Assembly: GCA_937926445.1 (NCBI GenBank)
Contig: CALBAK010000065.1
Coordinates: 1-64,000, forward strand
Length of the DNA stretch: 64,000 nucleotides
Direction: 5' to 3'
Origin: an uncultured Alphaproteobacteria bacterium
GTDB taxonomy: Bacteria; Pseudomonadota; Alphaproteobacteria; Geminicoccales; Geminicoccaceae
In this document: in pieces, positions 8,267-17,590 of the stretch
How the letters are laid out: every line of letters begins with the position of its first letter
Position numbering within the stretch: the first letter of the stretch is position 1
Position numbers and translations under genes: made by a program
The notes under the pieces: generated by a model
What the model was told of the DNA's origin: nothing
What the model saw: only the letters and a program-made list of their open reading frames with translations
Database searches by the model: none

Positions 8267-10666
8267 CTAAGGGGGGCTCGTGGCGGCGCCCGCCTCGCCC
8301 TCGCGCTCGGCGAGCAGGCGCCCGATCGCCGGATAGTCGGGCTTGCCGGTCGCCAGGCGCGGCAGGCTCTCGAGGCGGACGATCTCGGCCGGCAGGAGGA
8401 GCTCGCTCGCGCCCACCTCCCGCGCGACGCGGACGAGATCGGCGCGGGCGAGCCGGAGTGCGGTCGTGACGAGCACGAGCCGCTCGCCCTTCTTGGCGTC
8501 GCCGAGGGCAAGGACGGCGTGGCTCTCTTCGGGTGCGGCCCTGAGCGCCAGCTCCTCGGCCGCGGCCAGGCTCACCATCTCGCCACCCACTTTCGCGAAG
8601 CGCTTGGCCCGACCGAGAATCGCGACGTGGCCCTCGGGGTCGAGGGCGACGATGTCGCCCGTGTCGTACCAGCCGTTTTCGGGCGGCAGGAGCCCGCCCG
8701 GACGCGCGGGGTCGAGATAGCCCTTCATGAGGTTGGGCCCGCGCACGAAGAGACGCCCGCCGCCCTCGATGCCGGCTACCGGCTCGAGCCGCCACTCGAT
8801 CCCGGGCAGGAAGCGGCCGACCGTGCCCGGCCGGTTGTGGTGCGGGGTGTTGACGGCGAGGACGGGACCGGTCTCGGTCGCGCCGTAGCCCTCGAGAACG
8901 CGGACCCCGAAGCGGTCCTGCCAGAGCCGCCGGGTCTCCTCCTGGAGCTTCTCGGCTCCCGCGAAGAGATAGCGCAGCGAGCGGAAGTCCAAGGGATCGG
9001 CGACCCGGGCGTAGCCTCGAAGGAAGGTGTCGGTGCCGAAGAGGATGGTGGAATCGGTGCCGTAGACCAGCTCGCTGACCGTCCGGTAATGCAAGGGCGA
9101 GGGGTAGAGGAAGAGCCGGGCACCGGTGACGAGCGGCAGGACGAAGCCGCCCAGGAGGCCGAAGCCGTGGAACAGCGGCAGGGCCGCGAAGCAGCGGTCG
9201 TGCCGGCCGAAGTCGAAGAGCGCTGCGACCTGCGCGGCGTTGGCGAGGAGGGCCCGGTGCGGCAGCGCCACGGCTTTGGGCCTGCCCTCCGAGCCCGAGG
9301 TGAAGAGGAGGACCGCGGTCTCCTCCTGCTCGACGGCGAAACGGCGGTGGAAGCGCCGCGGGCAGAGCGAATCGAGGAAGGCCAGAAGCCGCGCGGCCGC
9401 ACCGAGCTCGGCCCGCAGATCCTCGAGGAACAGGACCCGCGCCCGCTCGGCCACCGCGGCGAGCTCGCGCTGGAGCCGGGCCTCTTCGACGAAGCCGCGC
9501 GAGGCGAGGACGAGGCCGATCCGGCCGACCTCGAGCGCCGCCCGCAGATTGGCGCTGCCGGCGGCGTAGTTGAGCATGGCCGGCACCCGACCGATCGCCT
9601 GCAGCGCCATGAAGGCGGCGAGCGTGGCGCAGGCGTTGGGCAGGAACAGGCCGACCGCCTCGCCGCGCGCGCACTCCCTCTCGAGCCGGCGGCCGAGGAG
9701 GAGGGCGCCGAGCAGGAGCCGGTCGAGCGAGAGCCGGGTGGCGCGGACGTCGAGCGCGAAGGTCCCCCTTCCGCCGTGCCGGGCCCGGGCCTCGAGCAGT
9801 GCCTCGAACAGGCTCGAGCCGCGATCGGTCGTACGGAACAGGGCGTCCACGAGGAGATCGTGCAGGACCGTCGCCGCCCGCAGGCGGCGGGCCCGACCGC
9901 GGAGATCCGGGGGCAGCTCGAGCCGGCGCGGCTCGAGGATCGTCACGCGCAGCTTCGGCAAGAGACGGCGGCGAACCTGGCCCGTGCGCAGCCGGGAAAG
10001 GAGGCTCAGCTCGGCACCCCCGATGCGTGCCGGGGCGATCGTCGCAGCCGCCCGATCGGCGATCCAGGCCGGGCCGGCGTAGATCTTCATGAGCCCGCCC
10101 GTGACCGTGATCCGGCCTTCGGGGAAGATGGCTAGCGGCGTCCCTGCCGCGACGAGATCGGCGAGCCTGCGGGCCTCGAGCGGGCGGGTCGGGTCGATCG
10201 GGACGAGCCGCAGGGGTGTGCGGAACGGGGCGAGCCACCAGCGCGCGAGCCAGTCGTGCCAGATCGCGAAGACCGGGATCTCGGGAAGTGCGGCGAGGAG
10301 GAGCGGCCCGTCGAGGAAGGAGACGTGGTTGGCGACCAGGATCCGCCGCGGGCCGGCGGTCGCGAACCGCTCGGCGCCCTCGACCTCGAGGCGGAAGAGG
10401 AGCCGGAAGAGGGCGCGGAAGAGCCGTTGGATCGTCGGGCCGGGCAGGAACGGCAGGGCGAGGACGAGCCCGCTCGGAAGCGCGAGGAGGAGGCCGAGTG
10501 CGGCTGCGGCGCGCGGCGCGCCCAGGCCCAGGAGCATCGCCGCCGGAAGGAGGGCCGCGGCGAGTACGATCGCAACCACCCGCCAGAGCCAGGCGAGGAG
10601 GACCGCCCGGCGCTCGGCCGCCGCCTCGGCGAGCGGGCCAGGCCTCGGGGCGTGCGGCCCGTTCAC
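8267..10666 (-). CDS. PlsC acyltransferase / acyl-activating enzyme fusion (Aas-like, no LplT domain)
   Basis: 799 residues from a GTG whose bases overlap the stop of the preceding gene (GTGA), implying translational coupling. Two hydrophobic helices (about 22-75) precede a PlsC domain with NHVSFLD at 113-119 and FPEGR at 181-185. The second half is an ANL adenylating domain: LLFTSGSEGRPKAV for ATP, YGATETGP, GWYDTGD, and a C-terminal GKPDYPA lysine loop. Aas proteins re-acylate lysophospholipids via acyl-ACP at the inner membrane; here the lysophospholipid flippase domain of longer fusions is absent. Coupling to a 2-keto acid decarboxylase makes another acyl substrate possible. Confidence 0.85.
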   Translation of the reverse strand: MNGPHAPRPGPLAEAAAERRAVLLAWLWRVVAIVLAAALLPAAMLLGLGAPRAAAALGLLLALPSGLVLALPFLPGPTIQRLFRALFRLLFRLEVEGAERFATAGPRRILVANHVSFLDGPLLLAALPEIPVFAIWHDWLARWWLAPFRTPLRLVPIDPTRPLEARRLADLVAAGTPLAIFPEGRITVTGGLMKIYAGPAWIADRAAATIAPARIGGAELSLLSRLRTGQVRRRLLPKLRVTILEPRRLELPPDLRGRARRLRAATVLHDLLVDALFRTTDRGSSLFEALLEARARHGGRGTFALDVRATRLSLDRLLLGALLLGRRLERECARGEAVGLFLPNACATLAAFMALQAIGRVPAMLNYAAGSANLRAALEVGRIGLVLASRGFVEEARLQRELAAVAERARVLFLEDLRAELGAAARLLAFLDSLCPRRFHRRFAVEQEETAVLLFTSGSEGRPKAVALPHRALLANAAQVAALFDFGRHDRCFAALPLFHGFGLLGGFVLPLVTGARLFLYPSPLHYRTVSELVYGTDSTILFGTDTFLRGYARVADPLDFRSLRYLFAGAEKLQEETRRLWQDRFGVRVLEGYGATETGPVLAVNTPHHNRPGTVGRFLPGIEWRLEPVAGIEGGGRLFVRGPNLMKGYLDPARPGGLLPPENGWYDTGDIVALDPEGHVAILGRAKRFAKVGGEMVSLAAAEELALRAAPEESHAVLALGDAKKGERLVLVTTALRLARADLVRVAREVGASELLLPAEIVRLESLPRLATGKPDYPAIGRLLAEREGEAGAATSPP

Positions 10667-12288
10667 GAAGCGGGCCGGCGCAGGCGCTGCACACCTTCGA
10701 CGAAGCGGCGCAGCGTCTCGGAGACGACTCCGCGCGGGATCATCGCCTCGATCAGGCGGAAACGGCCGCGCGCCGCCACCGCGCTCTCGAGGGCGGCGGC
10801 GAGCTCGGCGCAGGTGGTCACGCGCACCCCTTCCCCGCCGAGGGCGGCGGCCGCCTCGGCGAAACGCCAGTCGTCGAGGTCGTTGAAGCGGCTGTCGGGC
10901 TCGAAAACCCGGAGCATCTCCCAGCTCCGGTTGTTGAAGACGATCACGATGGGGTCGATGCCGAGCCTTCGGCAATTGCCGAGCTCCCAGCCCGTCATCT
11001 GGAAGGCACCGTCGCCCACGAGCACGAGCGTCCGCCGCCCGGTGACGAGCTGGGCGGCCATGCCGGCCGGCACACCGTAGCCCATGCCGGCGTAATAGGC
11101 CGGGGCGGTGAGCGGCCCGTGATCGAGCGACATGGCGGTGAAGAGGCAGTCGCCCACGTCGCAGGCGATCGGCATCACCCCGTGCCGGGCGAACAGATCG
11201 TTGAGCCCGCGCGCGAGATCGTCCGGGGTGATCGGCCGGCCGTCGGCCACGAGGCCGCGCGGCGGGGCGGGTCGCGGGGCGGCGACCGCGGCACCGAGCG
11301 GGCGGGCCCGCTCGAGCAGCGCGGCGACGAGGGCGGAAAGCGGGATGTCGGGGAACACGTGGAAGCCCATGGCGACGCTGCGGTCGCAGGCCCGGATCGC
11401 GCGCCGCAGGTCGATCTTGCCGGCACTCACCCCGAAATTGGTGTCGGAGAGGATCACGCCCAAAAGCAGGAGGCCGTCCGAGCCCTCGACGAGCTCGGCG
11501 ATCGCCGGATCGCCCGCCGGTCCGAGATAGGTGCCGACCAGGGGCGCATCCGCTTCGGAGAGCAGCCCTCGGCCCATGAAGCTCGTGACGACGGGGATGG
11601 CGAGCCTTCGGGCGAGCTCGGCCACCCGGGCCTCGAGCCCGAAGCGGCGGATTTCGACATCCACGAGGAGAACCGGCCGGCGGGCGGCGGCGAGCCGCTC
11701 CATCACCGCATCGGCGCAAGCCGCGACGGCCTCGGAGTCGAACGGCCAGGGGGCGGGCGGCGGCACGGGCTCGATCGGCACCGCCACCATGTCGCGCGGG
11801 ATCTCGAGATAGACCGGCCGGCTCTCCTCGACCGCGGCCTGCAGCACGCGCGCGATCTCGGTGGGGGCGGTCCGCGGGTCGTCGAGACGGGCCTGGGCGG
11901 TGGTGATTTCGCCGAAGACGCGGAACTGGGTGTCGGTGCGCGGGCCCTGATGATGCAGGAGGAGGCCCGAGCGCAGCTCGTGTCGGCCGGGCGCCCCCGA
12001 GATCACGACCACGGGCGACTTTTCGGCATAGGCCGCGGCCACCGCGTTGACGATGTTGAAGGCGCCCGCCCCCCAGGTCACGGCCGCCACCGAAGGTGCG
12101 GAACGGAAGCGGGCGGCGGCATCGGCGGCGAAGCCCAAGGCCGGCTCGTGCGAGAGGGTCCGGATCGGCAGAATGCCGCTCCGCTCGGCGAGGGCGAACA
12201 AAGGAAGCGCGAAATCGCCCGGGATCCCGAAGATCTCGCGTACGCCGCGCGCCTCGAGCGCGCGCAGGAGGGCTTCGACCAGCGTCAA
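10663..12288 (-). CDS. ipdC: phenylpyruvate/indole-3-pyruvate decarboxylase (TPP enzyme)
   Basis: 541 residues from TTG 12288 with a GGGAGGA site; this start gives MTLVEALLRAL, matching the N-terminus of Azospirillum IpdC (about 545 aa). The whole length resembles that enzyme: GIPGDFALP, SHEPA with the TPP-activating Glu, LLLHHQG, and the C-terminal TPP/Mg motif GDGAFQMTGWELGN ending in FNN. Such enzymes decarboxylate phenylpyruvate and indolepyruvate to the aldehydes, in the Ehrlich pathway or indole-acetic acid synthesis. Substrate preference cannot be read from the sequence. Its stop overlaps the start of the Aas-like gene by 4 bases, so the two products are probably made together. Confidence 0.85.
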   Translation of the reverse strand: MTLVEALLRALEARGVREIFGIPGDFALPLFALAERSGILPIRTLSHEPALGFAADAAARFRSAPSVAAVTWGAGAFNIVNAVAAAYAEKSPVVVISGAPGRHELRSGLLLHHQGPRTDTQFRVFGEITTAQARLDDPRTAPTEIARVLQAAVEESRPVYLEIPRDMVAVPIEPVPPPAPWPFDSEAVAACADAVMERLAAARRPVLLVDVEIRRFGLEARVAELARRLAIPVVTSFMGRGLLSEADAPLVGTYLGPAGDPAIAELVEGSDGLLLLGVILSDTNFGVSAGKIDLRRAIRACDRSVAMGFHVFPDIPLSALVAALLERARPLGAAVAAPRPAPPRGLVADGRPITPDDLARGLNDLFARHGVMPIACDVGDCLFTAMSLDHGPLTAPAYYAGMGYGVPAGMAAQLVTGRRTLVLVGDGAFQMTGWELGNCRRLGIDPIVIVFNNRSWEMLRVFEPDSRFNDLDDWRFAEAAAALGGEGVRVTTCAELAAALESAVAARGRFRLIEAMIPRGVVSETLRRFVEGVQRLRRPAS

Positions 12289-12469
12289 CGTCTCGTCCTC
12301 CCTCTTCGCGCGCGGGAAGCTAGCACGCACGGCCGGGAAGGGCACGGGGCGCCCGTGGTCGACCGGCGTGGCGGAGCCACCCGATGCGCCCACCGCGGCC
12401 GGCCGGGCCCGGCGGCGGGATCGTCTTCCGAGCCGGGCCGCTCGGGTCCCGGCGAGCGTCGGCGGGGCG

Positions 12470-12725
12470 GCGAGTGCGGCGACCGGGTGCCGGCCGAGGG
12501 CGCCGGCGGCCGGGTTGCGCCGGCCCTCGGGGCGGCCGAGCGCGATCGCCATCGCCTCGAGCTCGGGCAGGCGATCCGGTAGCGCCGCCCGGCCTCGGCG
12601 AGGGCGGAGAGCGCCGCTCGGCGGAAAGCGCGGCCGGGATGGAAGAGGGCGAACGGCAGAGGATCGCGCGAGGCGGTCGCAGCCGCTCGCCGAGCAGCGG
12701 GTCCGCCGGGCGCTGCTTGCGCCGA
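12470..12725 (-). pseudogene. remnant of a LysR-type regulator (C-terminal domain)
   Basis: No intact gene fills 12289-12898, but reading leftward three frames successively give LysR-like effector-domain sequence. First comes RPADPLLGERLRPPR, then DPLPFALFHPGRAFRRAAL continuing to LAEAGRRYRIAC, then PELEAMAIAL. In intact LysR proteins these blocks are contiguous (…PLPLVLF…RRAALAALDAAGR…). At least two frame changes are needed, and no helix-turn-helix half is recognisable, so this looks like a decayed, truncated gene. The call rests on family pattern recognition. The rest of the gap shows nothing I can support. Confidence 0.42.
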
Positions 12726-12898
12726 GCCGTGTGCAGCTGCGCGACATCGGCCCTCGGCGTGGCACCGTCCCGGCGCTGCGGCGGATCGAGCGGCTCGAGC
12801 CGCAGCGCCGGCGCGACGGCCGGAGCCTGCGAGCCCGCTCGACGGCGACCGGCCCGCGTGCGAAATGGGCCGCGGATCGGTCGTACGGGGGTGAGGAG

Positions 12899-13213
12899 GT
12901 GCGAATCCGCCTTTCGATCGTGGCACTCGGGCTCCTGGGTGCGGGGACGACCGCGGCGCAGCCGGCCGATCCCGCGGTCGGCCGGGCGCTCGCCGTCGAG
13001 CTCTGCTCGAACTGCCATCTGGTGCCGGACCTCGAGCGCGGACCGGTACCCGACGGGGTGCCGAGCTTCGCCGCGATCGCCCGGCGCTGGAGCGACGCGC
13101 AGGCGCTGGCCGACCGGCTGCTCGCGCCGCCGCACCCCGACATGCCGCCACCGCCGCTCGGCAACCGGCAACGGCGGGACGTCGCCGCCTGGATCCTCTC
13201 GCTTCGCCCCTGA
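12899..13213 (+). CDS. small class I cytochrome c
   Basis: 104 residues from GTG 12899. A signal peptide (RIRLSIVALGLLGAGTTAAQP) is followed by one heme-c site CSNCH near residue 40, and a C-terminal MPPPPLG whose Met is a candidate axial ligand, then the final helix DVAAWILSL. This is the minimal cytochrome c fold; it would act as a periplasmic single-electron carrier. It is single on this strand between two leftward clusters, so its redox partner is not evident. Start choice is limited: GTG 12899 is the only candidate giving a complete signal peptide. Confidence 0.72.
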   Translation: MRIRLSIVALGLLGAGTTAAQPADPAVGRALAVELCSNCHLVPDLERGPVPDGVPSFAAIARRWSDAQALADRLLAPPHPDMPPPPLGNRQRRDVAAWILSLRP

Positions 13214-13290
13214 GCCCGCCGCGGCCGCGAGCGCGCCGAAGACCCCCCGGCGAGCCGTCGCCGTGGGCCGCCGCGGACCATCGGGCTCGC

Positions 13291-14196
13291 TCAGCCGGCG
13301 CGGACGATCTGGGTGCCGAAGCCGCCCGCGGTGAAGAGCTCGAGGAGGATGGCGTGCGGCACCCGGCCGTCGAGGATGACGGCCGCCTCCACCCCCTGCT
13401 CGACCGCGGAAAGGCAGGTTTCGACCTTGGGGATCATGCCGCCCGAGATCACCCCGTCGCGGATCCAGGCTCGGGCGGTCCCGGCATCGAGTGTGGCGAC
13501 GAAGCGCTTGTCGGCATCGAGCACGCCCCGGACGTCGGTGAGCATGAGGAGCTTGCGGGCCTTGAGCGCGCCCGCGACCGCACCGGCCGCGGTGTCGGCG
13601 TTGATGTTGAAGGTCTGGCCGTCGACGCCGACGCCGATCGGGGCGATGACCGGGACGATGTCGCTCTGGGTCAACACGTCGAGGACGTGGGTGTTGACGC
13701 GGCTGGGCTCGCCCACGAAGCCGAGGTCGACCACCTGCTCGATGGCGCTGCCCGGGTCCTTGCGGGTGCGGGTGAGCTTGGTGGCCTCGATGAGCCTGCC
13801 GTCCTTGCCGCAGAGCCCGACGGCCACCCCGCCCGCCTCTTGGATGGCGGTGACGATCTCTTTGTTGATGCGGCCGGCCAGGACCATCTCGACCACCTCG
13901 ACGGTGGCGGCGTCGGTGACCCTGAGGCCGTCGACGAAGCTCGACTGGATCTTGAGCCGATCGAGCATCGCCTTGATCTGCGGCCCGCCGCCGTGGACCA
14001 CCACCGGGTGGATGCCGACCTGCTTCAAGAGCACGATGTCGCGCGCGAAGTCGGCCGCGACCCGCTCGTCGCCCATGGCGTGGCCGCCGTACTTCACGAC
14101 CATGACGGCACCGCGATAGCGCCGCATGTAGGGCAGCGCCTCGATCAGCGTCATGGCGATCCGCTGGATGTCGGGCGGCGGGCTGTCCTGGCTCAT
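13291..14196 (-). CDS. argB: acetylglutamate kinase
   Basis: 301 residues from ATG 14196, whose first bases overlap the stop of engB (ATGA). It has VVKYGGHAM and [10 protein letters not shown], the ATP/substrate glycine loops of the amino-acid kinase fold. [21 protein letters not shown] and [11 protein letters not shown] are also present, as in ArgB. The enzyme phosphorylates N-acetylglutamate, step two of arginine synthesis, and is usually feedback-inhibited by arginine. Its place last in the yidC-engB-argB run is common in alphaproteobacteria. No lesion is visible. Confidence 0.95.
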   Translation of the reverse strand: MSQDSPPPDIQRIAMTLIEALPYMRRYRGAVMVVKYGGHAMGDERVAADFARDIVLLKQVGIHPVVVHGGGPQIKAMLDRLKIQSSFVDGLRVTDAATVEVVEMVLAGRINKEIVTAIQEAGGVAVGLCGKDGRLIEATKLTRTRKDPGSAIEQVVDLGFVGEPSRVNTHVLDVLTQSDIVPVIAPIGVGVDGQTFNINADTAAGAVAGALKARKLLMLTDVRGVLDADKRFVATLDAGTARAWIRDGVISGGMIPKVETCLSAVEQGVEAAVILDGRVPHAILLELFTAGGFGTQIVRAG

Positions 14197-14861
14197 GCGG
14201 GCTCTCCGGCGACGGGGGCGGCGCGGGCGGCGAGATCGGCGCGCAACCGCTCGATGCCGAGGCGGGTGCGGGCCGAGGTGGCGATCGGCTCGGGCAGCGC
14301 CCCGGGCTTGCGAGCGAGCAGCTCGCGCAGCTCCGCGACCCGCTCGGCGAGGGCGGTCGGGCGCAGGAGATCGGCCTTGGTGAGCACGACCCGGAAGGGG
14401 ACGGCGGCCCGCGCCAGAAGCCGCATGGTCTCGAGATCGCTCGCCTTCGCACCGTGGCGGGCGTCGATCAAGAGGCAGCATAGGGCGAGGCCCGGCCGGC
14501 CGCGCAGATAGGTGAAGACGAGCTCCGTCCAAGCCTCGACCATCGCCTTGGGCACCCGGGCGTAACCGTAGCCCGGCATGTCGACGAGCCGGAGGCGGCC
14601 GCAGAGATCGTAGAAATTGAGCTCGCGCGTACGGCCGGGCGTATCCGAGGTCCGGGCGAGGCCGGTTCGGCCCACGAGCGCGTTGAGGAGCGAGCTCTTG
14701 CCGACGTTCGAGCGGCCGGCGAGAGCGATCTCGGGCGGGCCTTCGGCCGGCAGCTGGTCGAGCCGGGCCACGCCCAGAAGAAAGCGCGCCGGCCGGGCGA
14801 ACAGCAGCCGCCCGGCCTCGAGCGCGGCCGGCTCGATCGCGGGCTCGGCCGAGCCGCTCAC
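14193..14861 (-). CDS. engB: ribosome biogenesis GTPase EngB/YihA
   Basis: 222 residues from GTG 14861, preceded by GGGGGAGGTGGC. G motifs are in order: GRSNVGKSS (G1), DTPGRT (G2 region), DMPGYGYA (G3) and TKAD (G4). These are diagnostic of the EngB family, which assists late 50S subunit assembly. It lies 20 bases after yidC and overlaps argB by 4 bases, so it is probably part of the same transcript. Length is normal. Confidence 0.95.
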   Translation of the reverse strand: MSGSAEPAIEPAALEAGRLLFARPARFLLGVARLDQLPAEGPPEIALAGRSNVGKSSLLNALVGRTGLARTSDTPGRTRELNFYDLCGRLRLVDMPGYGYARVPKAMVEAWTELVFTYLRGRPGLALCCLLIDARHGAKASDLETMRLLARAAVPFRVVLTKADLLRPTALAERVAELRELLARKPGALPEPIATSARTRLGIERLRADLAARAAPVAGEPA

Positions 14862-14881
14862 GCCACCTCCCCCGCTCGCGC

Positions 14882-16615
14882 TCAGCCCGGCTCGACCCCC
14901 ATCCGCTTCATGATCAGCCATTGCTGGCCGATCGAGAGCAGATTGTTCCAGGTCCAGTAGATGACGAGCCCGGCCGGGAAGGTCGCGAACAGGAAGGTGA
15001 AGAAGATCGGCAGGAGGTTCATCACGCGCGCCTGGACCGGGTCGGCCGGCTGCGGGTTGAGCTTCTGCTGCAGCCACATCGTGCCACCCATGAGGATCGG
15101 CCAGACGCCGATGGTGAGGAAGGCCGGGGTATCGAACGGCAACAGGCCGAACAGATTGAAGATGCTGGTCGGATCCGGCGCCGAGAGGTCCTTGATCCAG
15201 CCGAAGAACGGCGCGTGCCTCATCTCGATGTTGACGAACAGGACCTTGTAGAGCGCGAAGAACACCGGGATCTGGACGACGACCGGCAGGCAGCCGGCCA
15301 TCGGATTGACCTTCTCCCGCTTGTAGAGCGCCATGAGCTCCTGGTTCATCTTGACCTTGTCGTCGGCGTAGAGCTCGCGCAGCCGCATCATTTCGGGCTG
15401 CAGCCGCTTCATGTGGCTCATCGCCCGATACGACTTGTTGGCGAGCGGGAAGAAGGCGATCTTGACCAGGAGCGTGAGCAGCAGGATCGCGATCCCGTAA
15501 TTGCCCGTCCACTTGTAGAAGAAGTGGAGAATGTGGAAGATCGGCTTCGTCAAGAAATAGAACCAGCCGAAATCGACCGCCCGGTCGAACAGCGGGATGC
15601 CGTAAGCCTCTCCGTAGCGGTCGAGCTTGTCGACCTCCTTGGCACCGACGAAGAATTTGTCGACGATCTCGACAGTTCGGCCCGGCTCGACCACGACCGG
15701 TTCGCCGCGGAAGTCGACCTGGTAGCGGTCGCGACCGTCGATCGGAACCCAGCGGAAGGTGGCGGTCAGCTTGCGGTCCTGTTGCGGGACGAGGGCCGCG
15801 AGCCAGTATTTGTCGGTGATGCCGAGCCAGCCGCCACGGCTCTCGAATTCACGCGCCTTGCCGCCTTTGAGATCGTCGTAGTCGATCTCGTGCAGGGTGC
15901 CGTCGAGGACACCGAGCGGACCCTCGTGGAGGATGTAGAAGCCCATGGTGGGCGGGGTGTCCCAGCGGCTCACGAGGCCGTAGGGATAGAGGGTGACCGG
16001 CTCGCGGCCGTCGTTGCGGACGGTGCGGCGCACACTGATCATGAAGTCGCCGTCGACCTCGAAGGTCTTGCCGAAGACGAGGCCCCGGCCGTTGTCGAAC
16101 CGCAGCCGGGCCGGCCGATCCGGAGTCAGTCTATCGGTCTCGGCCTGCCAGAGGGTGCGCGAATCGGGCACGACCACGCCCGGGGTGGCGGCCACCCAGC
16201 CCCATTCGGCGAAATAGGGATGGCCGGTTCCGACGGGCGAGAGGATGCGGATCTCGGGCGAGCTCCGATCCGGCCTTTCGTGATAGTCGGCGAGCGTGAC
16301 GTCGTCGATACGCGCGCCGGTGAGCGCGATCGAGCCGTGCAGCCGACCGTTGTCGATCCGGATCCGCGGCCCTCCGCTCGCCGCTTCGCCGTCGCCGCGG
16401 CCGGTGCCGGGAGTCGAGGGTAGGCCGGGCGGGACCGCTCCGGCCGTGGTCGCGGCCGAGGAGCCCTGCTCGGCGATCTCGGCCTGACGGGCGAGCTCGG
16501 CCTGGCGGGCCTGCTGCTCGCGGAGCCGGGGGATCTCGTAGAAGTACTGGAAGATCAGGATGATCCCGACCGACAGCACGATCGCGAGCACGAGGTTCTT
16601 CTGATCACCCATCAT
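14882..16615 (-). CDS. yidC: membrane protein insertase YidC
   Basis: 577 residues beginning [21 protein letters not shown], the first transmembrane helix. A large periplasmic beta domain follows (about 85-350), including [21 protein letters not shown] and FFVGAKEVD. The conserved insertase core starts at [23 protein letters not shown], with [17 protein letters not shown] and a final helix ending near MKRMGVEPG. YidC inserts and folds inner-membrane proteins alone or with SecYEG. The upstream neighbours yidD, rnpA and rpmH lie in the order seen in most proteobacteria. Confidence 0.96.
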   Translation of the reverse strand: MMGDQKNLVLAIVLSVGIILIFQYFYEIPRLREQQARQAELARQAEIAEQGSSAATTAGAVPPGLPSTPGTGRGDGEAASGGPRIRIDNGRLHGSIALTGARIDDVTLADYHERPDRSSPEIRILSPVGTGHPYFAEWGWVAATPGVVVPDSRTLWQAETDRLTPDRPARLRFDNGRGLVFGKTFEVDGDFMISVRRTVRNDGREPVTLYPYGLVSRWDTPPTMGFYILHEGPLGVLDGTLHEIDYDDLKGGKAREFESRGGWLGITDKYWLAALVPQQDRKLTATFRWVPIDGRDRYQVDFRGEPVVVEPGRTVEIVDKFFVGAKEVDKLDRYGEAYGIPLFDRAVDFGWFYFLTKPIFHILHFFYKWTGNYGIAILLLTLLVKIAFFPLANKSYRAMSHMKRLQPEMMRLRELYADDKVKMNQELMALYKREKVNPMAGCLPVVVQIPVFFALYKVLFVNIEMRHAPFFGWIKDLSAPDPTSIFNLFGLLPFDTPAFLTIGVWPILMGGTMWLQQKLNPQPADPVQARVMNLLPIFFTFLFATFPAGLVIYWTWNNLLSIGQQWLIMKRMGVEPG

Positions 16616-16649
16616 CGTGCGGGCGGACTCCCGATGGCTTCGCGGGCGC

Positions 16650-16988
16650 TCACGTCGGGCGGGCGCCGGACGGGTCGGAACGGATGCGGGAGGGGGCCGC
16701 GGGCGGCACCGGATCGTAGCCCCAGCCGCCCCAGGGATGGCAGCGGGCGACGCGTCGCAAGGCGAGGAGCGTGCCGCGCACGGGGCCGTGCAGGGCGAGG
16801 GCTTCGCGGGCGTAGTCGGAGCAGGTCGGAAGATAACGGCAAGAGGGCCCGAGCACCGGCGAGACCAGCAAGCGGTAGACCTGGACGAGCCCGATCAGGA
16901 GGAGGCCCGCGAGCCGGTCCGGGCGGAGCCGCGCGGCGGCCGCGCGAAGGCCTCGCGGAGTTGGGCGACGAGCTGGTCGAAGGGACAT
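16650..16988 (-). CDS. yidD: membrane protein insertion efficiency factor YidD
   Basis: 112 residues. The family core is clear: an amphipathic helix with [20 protein letters not shown], then [16 protein letters not shown] and [17 protein letters not shown] with the conserved cysteines. YidD is a small inner-face membrane protein that helps YidC. ATG 16988 is the only in-frame start and makes a 94-base overlap with rnpA, so the first ~30 residues are unusually basic and may not be part of the core domain. The spacing to yidC is 34 bases. Confidence 0.9.
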   Translation of the reverse strand: MSLRPARRPTPRGLRAAAARLRPDRLAGLLLIGLVQVYRLLVSPVLGPSCRYLPTCSDYAREALALHGPVRGTLLALRRVARCHPWGGWGYDPVPPAAPSRIRSDPSGARPT

Positions 16989-17242
16989 GTGAGGGCCGCC
17001 TGTCGGGCCACGATCACGAGGTCGACACCGCCGGCCGAGAGCGCGTCGGCCGCCGCCCGGACGGCCGCCCGCAGCCGCCGGCGGATCCGGTTGCGGACCA
17101 CCGCGCCACCGAGCTTCTTGGTGACCGTGAAGCCGATGCCGACCCGATCGGGCGCGTCGGGCCGCAGACCGACCTGGAGGACGAAGGCCGGCCTGTGCAG
17201 GCGCGGACCCTTGGCCGCGGCGAGGAACTCGGCGCGGCGCAC
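16895..17242 (-). CDS. rnpA: ribonuclease P protein component
   Basis: 115 residues. It has the RNR signature ([17 protein letters not shown]) and the preceding GFTVTKKLG strand, the RNA-binding face of RnpA, which assists the RNase P ribozyme in 5' maturation of tRNA. GTG 17242 gives VRRAEFL, the usual N-terminal helix, but no good ribosome site precedes it. The frame is open further upstream to an unusual CTG start overlapping the rpmH stop, so translation may be coupled to rpmH. The 3' end overlaps yidD. Confidence 0.92.
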   Translation of the reverse strand: MRRAEFLAAAKGPRLHRPAFVLQVGLRPDAPDRVGIGFTVTKKLGGAVVRNRIRRRLRAAVRAAADALSAGGVDLVIVARQAALTCPFDQLVAQLREAFARPPRGSARTGSRASS

Positions 17243-17283
17243 GAGCCCGACCAGCTTCGGCCGGCCACCCGCTCCTTCCGGGC

Positions 17284-17418
17284 TCAGGCCGTGAGCCGCT
17301 TGCGCCCGCGGGCGCGGCGCCGGGCGATCACCAGACGTCCGCCCTTGGTCGCCATTCGGGCTCGAAAGCCGTGGCGACGCTTGCGCACGAGCCGACTAGG
17401 CTGGTAGGTCCGCTTCAC
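17284..17418 (-). CDS. rpmH: 50S ribosomal protein L34
   Basis: 44 residues from GTG 17418 with a GAGGTG site. The product begins [18 protein letters not shown] and ends [12 protein letters not shown], essentially the universal L34 sequence, a basic peptide buried in 23S rRNA. It opens the rpmH-rnpA-yidD-yidC series; the 170 bases upstream, shared with the divergent DUF547 gene, should hold the promoter. Confidence 0.96.
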   Translation of the reverse strand: MKRTYQPSRLVRKRRHGFRARMATKGGRLVIARRRARGRKRLTA

Positions 17419-17590
17419 GAATCACCTCTGTCTCGGGGGCGTCGTCGCGACCCGTGGGGATATAGGGGGCGGCCGGTGGCATGTCAAACCGCGGCCGCTC
17501 GCCGCATCGTGAGGTCGCGTGACTGGACCGTGCCGCCGCTCGACGCGATCTCTTGCGGTGGACCTGTGGTGTCAACCCCGCGAATCAACC

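Noticed and set aside
16895-17268. Programmed frameshift at the start of rnpA, because the AAGGAG site fits a different frame
   Set aside because: Coupling to the rpmH stop with a downstream GTG is simpler, and only one frame has RnpA sequence.
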